Assembly (NCBI GenBank): GCA_024036415.1
Contig: JAMWET010000180.1
Location: 186,001 to 250,000, forward strand
DNA from: Prochilodus magdalenae
Lineage: Eukaryota; Chordata; Actinopteri; Characiformes; Prochilodontidae
Direction: 5' to 3'
DNA: 64,000 nucleotides
Both the position numbers and the translations under genes were made by a program. The notes under the pieces were generated by a model, which worked only from the letters and a program-made list of their open reading frames with translations, was not told the origin of the DNA and ran no database searches. Positions 13,110 through 25,800 of the stretch are shown piece by piece. How positions within the stretch are numbered: position 1 is the first letter of the stretch; every line of letters starts with the position of its first letter.

Positions 13110-13570
13110 CTAAGGCAGATAGTGAATTTTGTTTAAAATGTTTACAGTATTGTCAACATTGTATTTAGACTGAAAATGTGAACTGTAAAACTTTTTAGAA
13201 GACAAATTAGACCTTCTCAAACTACAAATACACAACCACAGTTATTCACTAGCGCTAAGAAAGCAGTTCTTTGTGTATATGTGTAGAATGACCCATTCAG
13301 AACATTTCAACCCTGTGTAAGAAACGTTCTCTCAACATTTGTATCTATCCAGGTATGTGTACAAGTAGGACATTCCCACACTGGACACACATTACAGTCA
13401 GATACTCACCATCAGTGAACTAAGCATCTTCCTAAACTAGTGAAGAAAAGCCCATCCCAAGTTTTTACACTCGTTTACAGAGCTTAAAATGCCCCCCGTG
13501 CATTCATCCAGCGACAGGCTGGACATTCTCAGATGGACAGAGGGTAAACGCACAGGTAAGCTAGAGACAC
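13110..13570. other. Noncoding stretch, nothing recognised
   Basis: No gene, RNA or repeat structure that I can name between the MITE-like element and the palindrome at 13571. Confidence 0.35.
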
Positions 13571-13680
13571 AGCTTCTTGTTGGAACGTTCCGTTCCACCT
13601 TAAATGGTCCAGCAGTCGCATTCAGGCGCCTGCATGTTGGAACCCTTTAAGGTGGAACATGAAAGTTCCAACAAGAAGCT
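13571..13680. mobile_element. Palindromic element (33-bp arms, short loop)
   Basis: The left arm (13571-13603) begins AGCTTCTTGTTGGAAC and ends GTTCCACCTTAAA. The right arm (about 13646-13680) is its reverse complement with one mismatch and a small indel. The loop is about 40 bases and itself contains a GGCGCC palindrome. It would fold into a long hairpin. It resembles very short foldback elements seen repeatedly in fish genomes; a hairpin RNA is an alternative that the sequence alone cannot settle. Confidence 0.65.
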
Positions 13681-13819
13681 GGTGAATGGGAAGCCAGTCT
13701 TGAATGCATCCTACCTTGAAGAAGAGCAAAGCCCACCACGTGAAGAGAAGCCCCGTTCCCCTCATGCTCTGACAGTTCAGCTCTGGGCGAATATTCACAG
13801 TGTGGAGGCTGCCGGACGC

Positions 13820-14340
13820 TGGAAAATGTGGGAAGCGTGTCTCTCCTCGCAGTTCTCGCCGCTGAGTTTCCCCTCACTGGAAAAGTGCTTTCTGACATGA
13901 CATGTCATATTTGCTTGCAGACTGTTGTGCCCGCGCGGAGCACGTTGTTGCTAAATTTATGTCAGCGCGTCAGTGAAAGGGGGTGGGGGGGGTCCTTTCC
14001 CACCTTGCGCTCTTAAAGGAACAGCCTCAGCACTACGTCTCCTTGTACGTGATGACGGGCCTGTTTAGCGTTGGTGTACAAGGCGAACTGACTCTCATCT
14101 CTCCTCGCTCGCGCGCTCGCTCACTCTCTCACTCCACCTGAAGGCTTTTTGTGAGAAGAAGCAGGTGACATTCTTCCCTGAATCAACAGCCGTCTTCCTC
14201 CTTTCACCTCAGCCCTTGTGATAAGTGACTACCTCAGGAGCGCATCACATTCCAGCAGCAGAGAGAAAGAGAGAAGAAAAAGAGGGTGGGGGGTTGGGGG
14301 GTGATCGAGGGTGTGGGTGTGTTGGTGAGGGGGAGTTAAC
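13820..14340. promoter_or_regulatory. CpG-rich, promoter-like block
   Basis: This stretch is much richer in C, G and CpG than its surroundings, with GCCCGCGCGGAGCACG near 13929, CTCGCTCGCGCGCTCGCTC near 14105, and a CT-rich run after it. Such islands often mark promoters in vertebrates. A GCAGGTGACA near 14161 could be a 5' splice donor of a noncoding first exon. No coding exon is visible nearby. It lies 20 kb upstream of the col25a1 ATG on the same strand and could be an alternative promoter for it, a noncoding RNA promoter, or neither. Confidence 0.35.
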
Positions 14341-14693
14341 GTGTATTTGCAAGATCATGTTTGCTCATGCTAAAAAAAAATTCAGGCTCATTTAGGTGCA
14401 AAGGGGAACGTAATGGGCAGCTTAACTTCTCTTAGCAGCTTGCATTATGTACCTAATCCTAGTTTTGGGCTGTTATCTCTGTACAGTCTACCCTAACTGG
14501 AACTGTGCAAGCTTTACCCATCCCATTTTCAGCTGCTATACCCTGTACTCCACAACAGAAGACAATTTAAAGGGAGGAAATGCATTCGTTAAAGTCTTTA
14601 AAGGGGCAATATGCATTTTCCCCCACAGTGGTTCACTTCTAGCAGATTATGCATTGTTATTGTGCTTTCAGTTATTGATATGTACACTGCCTC
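14341..14693. other. Noncoding stretch, one MITE-end-like motif
   Basis: Only a TTAAAGGGGCAATATGCA motif near 14598, like the ends of the element at 12612-13109, stands out. Confidence 0.35.
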
Positions 14694-15648
14694 GGCCAAT
14701 AAAAGGATCTTATTGGACCACCTTTAGCTTTGATTACAGTGCACATTTGCCATGTCATTGTATTGACAACCTTTTGCTATGTTCGTCTAAAGTTGCATTC
14801 ATTTTGAGATCTTGTTAAACTACTCCAGTTTATCCCAAAGACTTCAAATGGTTAAAGAGTCAGATCTCTGTGGTGGCCAATCCATGTGTGAAATTGATCT
14901 GATCCCAATGAATCTTGGCAGTGTCATCAGAGACAGGACAATGCCTTGATGGGGTAACCTGGTCATTCAGTACATTCAAGTGGTCAGGTGACCTTTTATT
15001 GCCACATAATGTTTCTGAGCCTATGAAGGAGCAATGGAAGGACCAACTGAAGGAGCCCCAGAACATAGGACTGCATCCAGAGGCCTGTACAGTGGGCAGT
15101 ATGGATGCTTCACTTCCTGTGCCTCCCTTATTGTCCTGATGTGCCCACATTGCTCTAGAATAGAGTAAATCTGGACTTATCAGACCACATGGCCTTTTCC
15201 CTTTGCTCCAGAGTCAAATCCTTATGCTTCCCAGCAAACTGAAGCCTTTTATGATAAGCCTAAGTGGTCTAATGGACACACAGTTTGTTACTCCCAATCT
15301 TGTGAGTTCCTATTTGACCGTTTGTGTTTTTGTGGAAAGTTAATGCTCTTAACTTTCACTATTACAGACAGCTGTGAGTTCTGCTGTTGATCTTTTTCCG
15401 TGCGACTTCACCAAGGTTTTAAGTGACCTCCGATCTCGGTCATTCAGGATTCTTTTCCGACCACATTTCTTCTGTGAAGCCGGCGGTTCACCGCTATCCT
15501 TCCAGGTTTTTGTAATGTGTTGGACAGTCTTCCCACGTGGTTGTTTAAGGAATGAGAAGCCACTCGCTGTGCCAGTTAGGGTTAAAAGAATTGCTAAAAG
15601 CTGAAACGTATTAACCACTGCAGTGATTATTTAATTGAAGGGTCTAAA
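14694..15648 (-). pseudogene. Tc1-like transposon with decayed transposase
   Basis: An element of about 950 bp in minus orientation. Its first part (15349-15618) encodes a 89-residue piece with WKDSGEPPASQKKCGRKRIL and then LNDRDRRSLKTLV, the second helix-turn-helix and linker of a Tc1-family transposase. The middle part (14860-15150) encodes WGSFSWS, LNVLNDQV and a decayed catalytic block where the usual DN before A.IH reads DT. The end near 14700-14870 covers the C-terminus. Multiple frameshifts and deletions separate these pieces, so it is dead. The usual family length is about 340 residues. Ends are approximate; the terminal repeats are degraded. Confidence 0.8.
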
Positions 15649-15703
15649 GTATTTACCTGTGCAAATATTGTAAATGGCAACTTGTGTTTTGTGCAGGCAG
15701 TGT

Positions 15704-15889
15704 ATATCGTCGCTGTCCAAAGAAAAACATGTATCTCCATTAAGAATGGACCAACAGAAATGGCCCAAAACTGCTTGGAAAGACGTCTGGTTCCATTGAC
15801 TTCCATTCAAATTAAATTTTTGGTTTTTGGCCTCTCCTGTAAAGTTGCCATTTTGGAGATACCTGTTTTTCTTTGGACAGCGACGATAT
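15704..15889. mobile_element. Palindromic MITE with about 36-bp terminal inverted repeats
   Basis: The left end reads TATCGTCGCTGTCCAAAG and continues AAAAACATGTATCTCC. The right end is its reverse complement with one or two changes (GGAGATACCTGTTTTTC then TTTGGACAGCGACGATA). TA dinucleotides sit at both outer edges, as expected for a Tc1/mariner-type target. The interior of about 110 bases has no coding capacity. A diverged start of similar sequence is seen at about 36592. Confidence 0.75.
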
Positions 15890-16085
15890 GATCTTTGTAT
15901 CTGATAGGCTGCCCTGTATTTTACCTCATTCAAAAAGCACTCAGGTCTGACGTGAATGGAGGCTGAGTTGCTGTAGGCTGACTAGTTGGATATATATATA
16001 TATATATAACAGTGTTGGATTTATGACATCACAAAAACACTGAGTAAAAAAACAAGCTTTCTGCAGCCTGCTGAACGTCTGACTT
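15890..16085 (-). repeat. Interspersed repeat, same family as 31170-31380
   Basis: Read on the minus strand this has AATGAGGTAAAATACAGGGC then AGCCTATCAG, which parallels AATGAGGCTTAATACAGGAC then AGCCAATCAG at 31325-31355 on the + strand. The pair appears to be one family of fish interspersed repeat. A short TA run (15990-16008) sits inside. Confidence 0.5.
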
Positions 16086-17040
16086 GTTTACATGGAGGGT
16101 TTGAAATTTTACCGAAGTTTAGATACTTGATTAAACTGTGTTACCTTATATAAAATGAAGGAAATCTTGTCCTTATCCAATTTGGGCTTTTGAAGGAGCA
16201 CTGGATCATAGTAATGACAACCTTTGAGTAAAATGGCATCCACCTTCTTACCTGTGCTGAAGCTCAAAGGGCCATGCGTGATGCACATGAGAGGAGCACA
16301 AAAGAGCAGGCATGTCTGGTATGAGCTACCTGAATTGCTAGCTGACACGCAGCCTTCAGTTCAGCTTAATCTCTATTAACACGCCAAGCACAGGAATTCA
16401 AACATCCACACTTGAACTCTCTGCCGTGTACACTTCTTACCTGGAGAGGGTAAGCGATGCCCTGAGGGGCCGTGCGAAGTACGTTTTTGAGGAACATAAT
16501 AGCGGCTATTAAAACCCACGCTGGTAGAAGATGTCCGTCAGCAGATCTGAGACCTGTTTTAAATGTTATGCTTACAATAACTATGTTAGGATTTAGGGGA
16601 ATAGGTTTGTCACCGTGCACATAATTAGGAAATGCAGTTTTTTAGACTTTATTTCAGACAGAGTAAGGAAGGAGAGTAAGGACAGAAAAAAGAAAGAGAG
16701 AAAATCCAAAGGCTGAACAGATGATGACAGACATGGGTGTGTGTGTGAAATTGGCTTACCTCTCCACTCTCTTGTAGTCTCAAAGCTCTTGATTAAATTT
16801 TAGTCACTGTTAGATTTACAATATTTATTCGAACCTACCAGGACATGACCTCTCATGCTGGGTTCAGACCTCATATCTGAGATGTGTGTTAGGCTCAGGT
16901 TCAGATTTCCCCCTGCTTTAGTTTTACACAGTTCACCTTTTTCTTCTGCTCTACTTGTATAACCTTAAAGTGAACTTCAGCACTGATTGGTCAGATTCTA
17001 TCATTAGGATGTACGCAAAGACTGCCCTGTACATCACGTC
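16086..17040. other. Noncoding stretch, nothing recognised
   Basis: No gene or named repeat. Short minus-strand frames at 16109-16348 and 16366-16620 have no known motif. Confidence 0.35.
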
Positions 17041-17545
17041 AATGTCACTGTTGCAGGAAAGCTGAACGGACAAGAGCTCCGTTACAGTCACCAAAGACTG
17101 CTGTGGTGTCGTGGCAGACTGTCATGGAGTGTCTCAGTGGAGACGACCAACTAATCTGTGTGTGGAGGCATCGTGGTCAGCGCTGAACAGTTTGTTGTCA
17201 CATGTCACTTGTCCAGAAGGCCTGGTCTCACTCCATCTCCACCCCTACTGCCGAATCTGTGGGAACAGTGTAAGAATATTCAAGCTGCATTAGATGGATT
17301 ATCACAGGACACCATTAGGAACCTCTACAACTCCATGCTGAGAGGTCTGGCATATTGCGTTAGCAGCATACTGAGAGACGGTACTTCTGTATGTGTAGCT
17401 CAGTAAATATTAGGCTAAATTTATCAATATTTATTGTTCCTGGTAACCTTTGTCCTTCTACTGAATAGCATTGCAAGCCATCACTTACTTCCTTCTGGGT
17501 GCGACTATTCATCTGATGATGAGTGTACATTCCTTTTGAGGAAAA
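17041..17545 (+). pseudogene. Tc1-like transposase relic, copy 2
   Basis: Same family as 1-690 and 44030-44660. The + strand carries CTGTGTGTGGAGGCATCGTG (the VWR block after the first catalytic residue) and TGTCCAGAAGGCCTGGTCTC (PEG block). It ends with the shared ACACCATTAGGAACCTCTAC and GTATGTGTAGCTCAGTAAAT stretches. Relative to copy 3 a segment holding the DES motif is missing near 17130, so this copy is internally deleted as well as frameshifted. Confidence 0.7.
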
Positions 17546-19373
17546 GTCTTCTTTACCTTCTTTATGCACTGCATATAAAACCCAGAAGGCCCCTGTAAGT
17601 TCACTGTTGGTTTGGGTAGTAAATTAATTTACAGTATGTGCTGTAAACATCACAGCTCCCGGTTCCTGTCTCCACCACTATAAAGGCATCAGAAGGTTAG
17701 ATAGCAATGCACATCCTTTGACATTAAACTGAATGACTAAATGTTTACATCCCAAAGATTATGCAGATTGCTGAGGTTTGTAAGGCTCACACGTGTAAAA
17801 AACTAAAAGCCAACCAGTCAATTCAGAGTACAGTTCCATGCAGCTAAAAAGATGTTTATATCTGTAATTTTTATTCTATTATTATGATTATATGATATTA
17901 TATTATGATTTTATATTTTTATATTAATTGATCAATATATTATGTGTTCAGTGTAAAGAAACAGTTTTATTTATTTATTTAACTATATCACACTATACCA
18001 GCCGAATCTTGTTTGAAGGCATTGTTCAATAATAAATTTGTTTAACCTTAATAAAAAATGAACTTTGAACAGCTGATTATTTCATTATTTAAAATGTCAT
18101 ATTTGTTTCTTTATGGATATAATTACATATGATCTAATGAGGGCCCTAGGGCCTGGGGGGAGTGAGTGCCTGGTGGCCAGGCAGCCCGCGTAACCTGGCC
18201 AGTCTCAGCCTGAAAAGGCAATATGGTGGGAACATGTGCATGGGAGACTGGTGCAGGCTCAGGTCAAATTTGAACTTGGTCAGGCCAGGCTGGGATAGAA
18301 AGTTCTCAGCTCTATTTCTGTTTCATTCCTGATTAAAGCTCTAACTATACCACCTGTGGTTCATTCAGGGAATCACAACATCAGATATGGTTTAGAATAC
18401 TTTATTAATAATTTATTCTGACTGATGATGCAGAGCCAGGGATTCATGCTGTAAGTGGTGTTTGTTACTGACAGGCTTCTGGGTGAGGGGTCTTAGCTAC
18501 CGTATGTGTTAAAGAATGTTAAAGAATTTAATTTACCTAATGTTTAATATATAAGTGAGATCTAAAAGGGTAAGATACTATTCCCAATTCTCCTTTTCAC
18601 AGATAGGGGGCTATTTTATTGCCAATAAGCGCTATTCCTGAATTGTGCATGGCGATGCTTGTATTTGTTTATGTGTTGTTGGGTGTCACACTCCCTCTCC
18701 GCGTGAACTGTTTGACACCAAAGCAATGCTTTGAGTAAAATTAGCCTACCATGTGCTGCACGTTGTGCAGCTGTGTGGCACTTACAACATGCGACTCTCA
18801 GGAGAATCTCTATATTAACAGGTCATTAGACTCTTTACTGGATGCTGAGTGTGTAACAAAAAACTGCTTCGGTGAGTCAAAAAAGGATGTTAACTGCAGA
18901 CAGATCAAAGGTTACAAGCTCAGGTGTGAGACAGATCAGGGGTCATAGAGGACAGCCCAGTGTCCATGTTGTTTTTAGGGAGGGCTTCAGTCAAGACAGC
19001 ATATCTTCACTGTCCTAACTAAACTCATTTGACTTACTAAAATAGTACATAAAGGAATGTCTTCTAAACGTCATGTGTACCAGGATTTTACACCAAAAGG
19101 ACTTGGGATACAAACCTGTCACTGGTTCATTAACCATTGGTCTGTAAATCAATAATAATATATATATTTTTTAAACATGTTAAAATTACAAAAATGAAGT
19201 CAGAATGACAACAAATTCACCATACAGCTACTTTTAAATGTCATTCTTCTGTTAATGAGGCTAGCGGACAAAAAACGAGTCACATGTGACTTAAAGTGTA
19301 CTTAATAGTGTGTAATACACCCATGAGAATCAATAAGAAATGCGATTCAATTCTGCATAGACTGGACAAGCTT
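17546..19373. other. Noncoding stretch with a GC-rich repeat fragment
   Basis: At 18133-18330 a GC-rich piece (CCTGGTGGCCAGGCAGCC, then CAGCCTGAAAAGGCAATATG) resembles, from memory, the 5' leader of a non-LTR retrotransposon common in fish; no reverse transcriptase follows. The rest is AT-rich. No gene seen. Confidence 0.35.
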
Positions 19374-19715
19374 CCGGATGCAGGCCACATCAATGTTCAG
19401 TCATTCCTGCATCAAAGAATTGCACGGTTGAGCCAGATTTGTTGGATGCCTTCCCAGGTACAGTTCTGAGGTGAATTTCCTGTAGACTGGGATTTTAGCC
19501 ACTGCTGGTAGACCCGTATGATTGTACACTTCCATACACCTGCAGATTCAGCTACTTCCTTAACTCAGTGGTCTTTGGCATGCTCAAATGCAATCAGTCC
19601 TTTTTACTGCTTTGGAGCCATTTTCCACACATTGACTGAGACATTCAGTGCACTGTACCACCTCTTCTCAATCTATGAATCCCGTCACACACCCTGCAGG
19701 TATTTATATCCCAAG
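19374..19715 (-). pseudogene. Transposase helix-turn-helix relic (Tc1/mariner type), copy A
   Basis: Minus-strand translation around 19460-19585 gives KDH, a stop, then KEVAESAGVWKCTIIRVYQQW, which fits the first helix-turn-helix of a Tc1/mariner-type transposase (VAESAGVS..TV.RVYQQW). The same block occurs at 55110-55450. No catalytic domain follows, so it is a fragment. The superfamily call is an inference from this motif alone. Confidence 0.5.
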
Positions 19716-22559
19716 TAACTACAGTAACTATTTTTTTGTCCTCAATTGGCCAAATTCAATTGGCTTTGATATTTAATGCTTACATGTATCCTTTTAATGT
19801 CATTGTAAAAATACACTTATTCTGAGAATGATACCTGCTACATGTTTTTAAAAAGCAGAGACAGTAATTTAAGACTAGAGGAATTCAAAAATCATCTTGG
19901 TAGGCTTGGGTAGGTAAGTACCCATGACCTTCAGTTCCTCAGACAATCATTTTCATCCCCTTCGGTGCAAACCAGTGAACTTTGGGCATTTACAAACCGT
20001 TCTTCAGAAGAAATTTCTTCGTAAAACACACTTACACACTTTTTCTGTCATTTGACTCTGCCATTCATTAGTGTTTTCTTATTTGGGATCTGTTCTAACG
20101 CAAGAACAGAATCTGTATACTCTCAAAAGCACAAGGTGCCAACAATTTTGCAGCTTAAGAATGTCAGAGACTGCTCTAGGGACCTTTCTTATGAACAAAT
20201 CTGAGAAAACAACTTGGCAGTACTGTGGTAAATGTGGCTCAAAGTCCAGAATACAGCATACGTTGTACAGCATATGTACGTCCATAATGTATGTCATTTT
20301 CAGAGTTGGTGCCTAAACAGATGTGAAAGTTAGCCATGCCATGGTCACAGCTCACAGCATGATAGACTCTGGCCTCTAGTAACTATCTTCATTGTCTTTT
20401 CTTCTTTAACCCAACACATTGTTGAGAAATGTATCAAATGTTCACACTGTCTTACTCTTAAATGTGTGTGTAGATTCTGTTAGTGCCCAAAAACAAATCC
20501 GAAAAAATAAATACGAAAACACTGGTGAATCTCCATGAAAACTGTGAGAATCTTAATGACAACTGTTTGCTGTGTGGATTTTAAGAACACATTTCCTTAT
20601 GAGAACTGTTGGTGAATGAAGCTCACTGTCTTTATCATGTATGTTTATGAAAGACATATTCTGCACATGGTACAGCTGTATTCTACAATCAATGCCTCAT
20701 GCCACATGGCTGAAGTCTTAACAGGAGAATGAAATAATTTACTCCCTTTAATGTGGATCACTTGGTGTCTCAAGTCCTCAAATGATTATTCAGTGTTGCT
20801 TTTGTTATTTTGTTGTTAGTATAGAGGTTAATGCACATGCACATTAACATTCTGCACATGAAACAATATTCTGAAGCCACTATTTGTTTGACTTTTAACA
20901 TGTATGCCGTAAAAGCTTATACGTTATTGTCCATGTTTCAAATAAGAACCTCAAACAGGCACACGCATCCAGTGCAAGGTCATACATGCACACGTCCAAG
21001 CACACAAAAGCCAAAGTACAGACGCAGTCCACATCCACAAACATACACGCATACCTAAGTCAAAACAAACTCATCCTGACTGCCCTGATGATGAACAGCC
21101 TTGCTGGTGGCTCCTCTAATATGTTCCCGCTCTTACTTACCGCCCACCCCCTCCTCCCTTGGGTATGTAGCTGCTCTCCAGGGTGGGTTGTAAGGAGGGG
21201 TTGCTGGGGATCTGTAGCTAGATGAGGAGGAAGTCTCCTGGCCTTGCTGTCCAAGAAATGCTCGGTCTGCAGTGGACAGTTACCTGCCTGTCTGTCAGCG
21301 GGTGTCCATTTCAGAGTCGCTGTGTGTTCCCTCACTGTGCTGTCTGGCCACTCAGGGCAGGGCTCAGTGCCATGGCTGACTCTAGTTCACATATATCATT
21401 TTCAGCCCTGGCTACAAACTCCTAACATGAAGCCTTATGTCACCAGGGATCACACCTCCGAGATGGCTCTGGGGAAAAGTATGCTTTATACAGTTTTACA
21501 AAATTTATGTTACATGTTTTTATTGTGTATTTCAGTCAGTTATTCATAGAATCTAGAAACTGCCTGTTGACTTCGTTTGCAAGAGTGTTGTGCGTCACTG
21601 AGTTTCCAGTTCTTTCTATGTACGGGAAAATCATTACAGTTTGAGCCCAGATAAAAATTAGATTGAAATGCTGGAACTATTCACTGACAGCTTCTTTATA
21701 GAGAAGCAAAAGTGTTTCGTCTGTGAAATAGATTAAACAGCTTTGTGGGACCTTGATGTTTAAGAGCGTACATAGTAGAGTCTTATACAGTGTTTTAATG
21801 GTGTCTAATTTTCAGGACATATACACAGCATAAACTACAGTGTTCATTTTTAACCACATAGCATCCAATGAGTATTTGGCAGCTTTGTAAAGATTCACAT
21901 TTGATACATTTGTTGTGTAAGGGCTGCACAGACTAGTCAGCGTTATTGCTTGGTGATGATGCTTTAAACCTGATGTCAATGACTGTGGATCACAAGATCA
22001 TGATGCTATCAACATGGGCACCTTAGAGAAGGTAATAGGTGAAGAGCCTGGTGATTTTAAATTGATTTTCTGATGACTAATAGCCAAGGCTTGTTGGGAA
22101 GCGCACAGTACATGCTACTGACCTATAGAGTTGGGCTAACATTTCCCTGCCAATCCACAGAGTTTCAGATATCAAATACTGAATGTTTGTATCTCCAGTT
22201 TCCCAAAGACTGGAATAAAAAGGCATTTATTGTTGAAGAGGGTTCACTATAATCCTTTGTTTGTAGTCACATATTCTTATTTTCGGCAAGTCACAGTGCT
22301 CTAATCTTCTCTGGGTCTCTGCCATGGGTGAGCATCTTGGCATAGCTGTCTTGCGCCAAAGTCAGATGCAAATTTTCCAGTTCCAGGGTCCTGTGTAGCT
22401 TCACTTGTTACAAAGCATTCACTTCTAATGTGGTTTTATTCATGAAATTGTCAGCAAATAGTCTATCTTGACTCAATTCATCACATTATTGTAGTTTTTT
22501 TTATTTAGGCATAATAACAGTCACTGATGGCATAACTGTAAACTTAAACCCTGGGCACA
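19716..22559. other. Noncoding stretch, nothing recognised
   Basis: No gene or named repeat. Short frames (for example 20071-20316, 21060-21335, 21244-21549) show no domain. The CA-rich tract near 20950-21055 is low complexity. Confidence 0.35.
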
Positions 22560-22815
22560 AATGGGTTAAATGACCTTGTAACACTGGTCTTGTGGACTTT
22601 GGTACCTAAGACCAATGCCAAGTGTTAGCTGGGGGGCTTTAAAGTCCCCAGGCAGTGCGTTGTGAGGTAGTGGAACTGTCTTCTCTGGACTAATGAAGGT
22701 CCATCCAATACCTTTACAGCAATGTTCCAACATGTAGTGTAAAGCTTTTCCCTGGCAGCAAAGGCAGTTACTGCAGGAAACCTCCCAGTTAATCCTGTTC
22801 AAGCTGTAAAACAAT
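22560..22815 (-). repeat. Interspersed DNA-transposon-derived repeat
   Basis: On the minus strand this reads GTTGGAACATTGCTGTAAAG, then TATTGGATGGACCTTCATTA, then GGACTTTAAAGCCCCCCAGC. This order matches, from memory, a very common nonautonomous element of teleost genomes. No coding capacity; the ends were not resolved. Confidence 0.5.
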
Positions 22816-25800
22816 AAGATTCGAACAATAAGATTTATGGGTTAGCTGATTAACCGAACTGCCCACAGTGGCATCGGTCAAAACAGCTGAACTCTGATAC
22901 CCAGCATTTCCAGAAGGCAGCAGTGAAAGACATTTGCCTTTCATTCTCAGATTTTTTGCAAGTATCTTTTCATTTATCACTTACTTTCAAAGGAGTGTAA
23001 ATCATGGCTCACGTTGTCGAACCTGTTCACTAGCGTCTCAGGAGCCGAGCATTGCATTCATCTCCAAAACTGGAAGCATGGCTTCTTCTGACCCCTGGAA
23101 TTGCCTGATTCTGTAACTCAATCATTCAGCTTGTAGACACTTCCAAAACCCTCCCTAAAGAATATCAGTTCATTACACGGCTCGTGATTCTGAACGCCCA
23201 ATCAGGGATTAAGTGTCTGAAAAGAGAAATGGTGGGCAGTGAGAGGAAAGCTCTTGGGCTTCCATGCTGGCTATTGTTACAGCAAAGCCTCGGTGCAGAG
23301 ACCTGGAAGAGAATGGAACAATGGCAGTCAATGGAGGACTAACCATTCCCCCATATCGGTTTCATGTCGGCAGATTCCTCAGTAAAGCACATGGAGCGTA
23401 GGGAAATAGAGCAGAAAGGGATAGAAGCCCTCGTCTTGCTGTATCTCTTTCTCCAGCCAGTACAGTAAATCATGGTTTCAAGTGCTCTATTTGGATACTT
23501 AATTCCTTCATCTGTTCTGCAGTGACATCTGGATTCAGTATGAATTCACTGTGGAATCGAGTGGAACTCCTCTGACTTCTTATGAAGTCTGGGCTTATTT
23601 GATTTGATCTTGTCCATTCCCAGATTTCACTGTGATGCCACTATTTGGCTGGATACTGCTATTGCCTGGAAATCGAACTTTTCTCAATTTCTCTTTCTGT
23701 CTCTCTAAATCCAAAGAGCTCATATGGAGACCACACTTCAGTCCCTCATTCTTATAGCTTAAAGGTGTGGGTATTAGTGGCTGTTGAATAATTCAGTGAT
23801 GCTGGATGGTATAAAATGGACGGTTCTTGTTCTAGTATATGGCTCAGACAGATTTGAACCGGTATAAATATGTGACATACATAAATATGGCTTCACACAT
23901 GAGTGAATTCTGTATTAATGTGACATAGGATCATAGGACTAAGTATGATACTAGGGGACACACACCAACCCCACACCATCCCCCTAAAACATCAGCTAGC
24001 TATATATAGATACCATTATTGTGGACCTGGTTAATGATCACTGAGAAATGAAATGAGAATGTCAATACTGAGACAGTTCTAACTTCACAAGACTGACAGG
24101 GGACCAATGTTAACATTGGAAAGTGATGCTGCATCCCAAACATCACACTTTTGAACTTCTCTTGGTGATGCCCTATATTTTACATACTATTTAGTGTGAC
24201 AATAAGCAGGTTTGGGACATGGCCAGAGACTAACATAACCTGATGTTTCAGAGTGGTGTTTGACAACTTAAGCACAGTTAATGTTAACATTAGCTAACTC
24301 CAACCCTCCTAGTATGTTACCATAACAAGAAGATATACACAAGCCATTTTCATAGCTATAATTAGCCTCCATTGCAGTTTGTTGTGTCCTTGTTACTGAC
24401 CTCAAGTTCAAAGCTGGTGAAAGCTAACCTCACTACCAACCAGAGGCTACACCAAAATGAAAGCTGATGGTATTCAGACATAATACAACATGATTGTTTT
24501 AGGCAAAAGCTCTTTATTTCTGAACACGCACCTCAACACAAGTCCTAACAAAGGCCCAACACCATCCAGCACACAACGTAACATGAAATAGGAAGGTTGT
24601 TTGATTTGCTGGCAAAACACGCTACACTCAGTGTCACTCTTTTAAAGTAGTAATGACATTTTTTTCTTGCCTGCGGTTAGATTTTTGGGTGGGAAAAATG
24701 CAACTTTCCAGCATTGAGTGGGACACTTCCAAGCCGGTTCCTGCTCCAATTGCATGACAAGTTATTAAAAACTATTATGCTCTTTCTGGAATGTCCTTTG
24801 GCTGCTGTTGCTGCAGTGCACTATGCTTTTGCTAGTGTATAATGGTTTACATTGTTTACATATGCTTGGCAAAATCATCGTTTAAATGAACAAAACTGCA
24901 ATTATTATTAACAGGAAATTAGTTATTAAAAATAGTTTTCTGGCATATTCCATTGTGTTGCTAGTTCATAAAAGCAATAAGTCACTTGAGATTGTGCATT
25001 ACAGTGATTTTATCATAGTTAGGTTTTTTTTTTATTTCACTGTAATGCATGATTTTTTGGCATTTACTGCTTTAAGTCTTAGGATTAATGTCTATAATAA
25101 CCAGTCGCTCTGAACGTGTTGTACTTTCTGTTTTTATTGTGTAAATAATATTTTTTAAACATGCTGTAAGAATCGTATGAAAAGTTTTACCTTCTTTATT
25201 TTAACTTTTATCATTTTGTGTCTTTGAAAATGGGTAGAATATAAGACGCTTTACTTGGCTGGGCTATCAGGTCGCTTTACAGGTCCCCCAGACACATGTT
25301 TTGACCACATCTGGAGCTTCAAATTTGAGATAAGTTTATGGGAAACACTGGCAAACTACTGAAGAGCTGAAAGCACTTGATTAGGGTTATAGTGGATAGC
25401 AATGATTACCAATCACTGATTAGCTGGCTACAAAAATAAGGTCTTGTGTTGAGCTACTTGACGAGTCGGACTCAAAAAGTGTCATGAGTTTCTCTGGCCA
25501 CAGTACCGTAAAATTCAAAAACAGCTTTAAACAGTATGTTTCAGGGAACTGGATGTCTTCTTCATTTGCACTCACATCTTTTACCACTGTTTTTCCTCCA
25601 TGTGGATAAACGAAAAATGAAGATGAACTCAGCTCTCAAATGGGGGGGGGTGTACTAGTGGACATCTCATCTATTTTTCCTGTCCAAGTCTTTTGGTTGC
25701 AGCGGCCTTCCCCGCCTCCATTCCAACCCCAGCCCAAACCAAACTGTGCAGGACAAAATTATACGCACCCCACTGGCAAACATTCATCTTCCATATATGA

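Noticed and set aside
13604..13900. 98-residue frame at the CpG-rich block considered as a coding exon
   Set aside because: Its first third is the arm of a palindrome and no motif follows; an opposing frame covers the same bases equally well.
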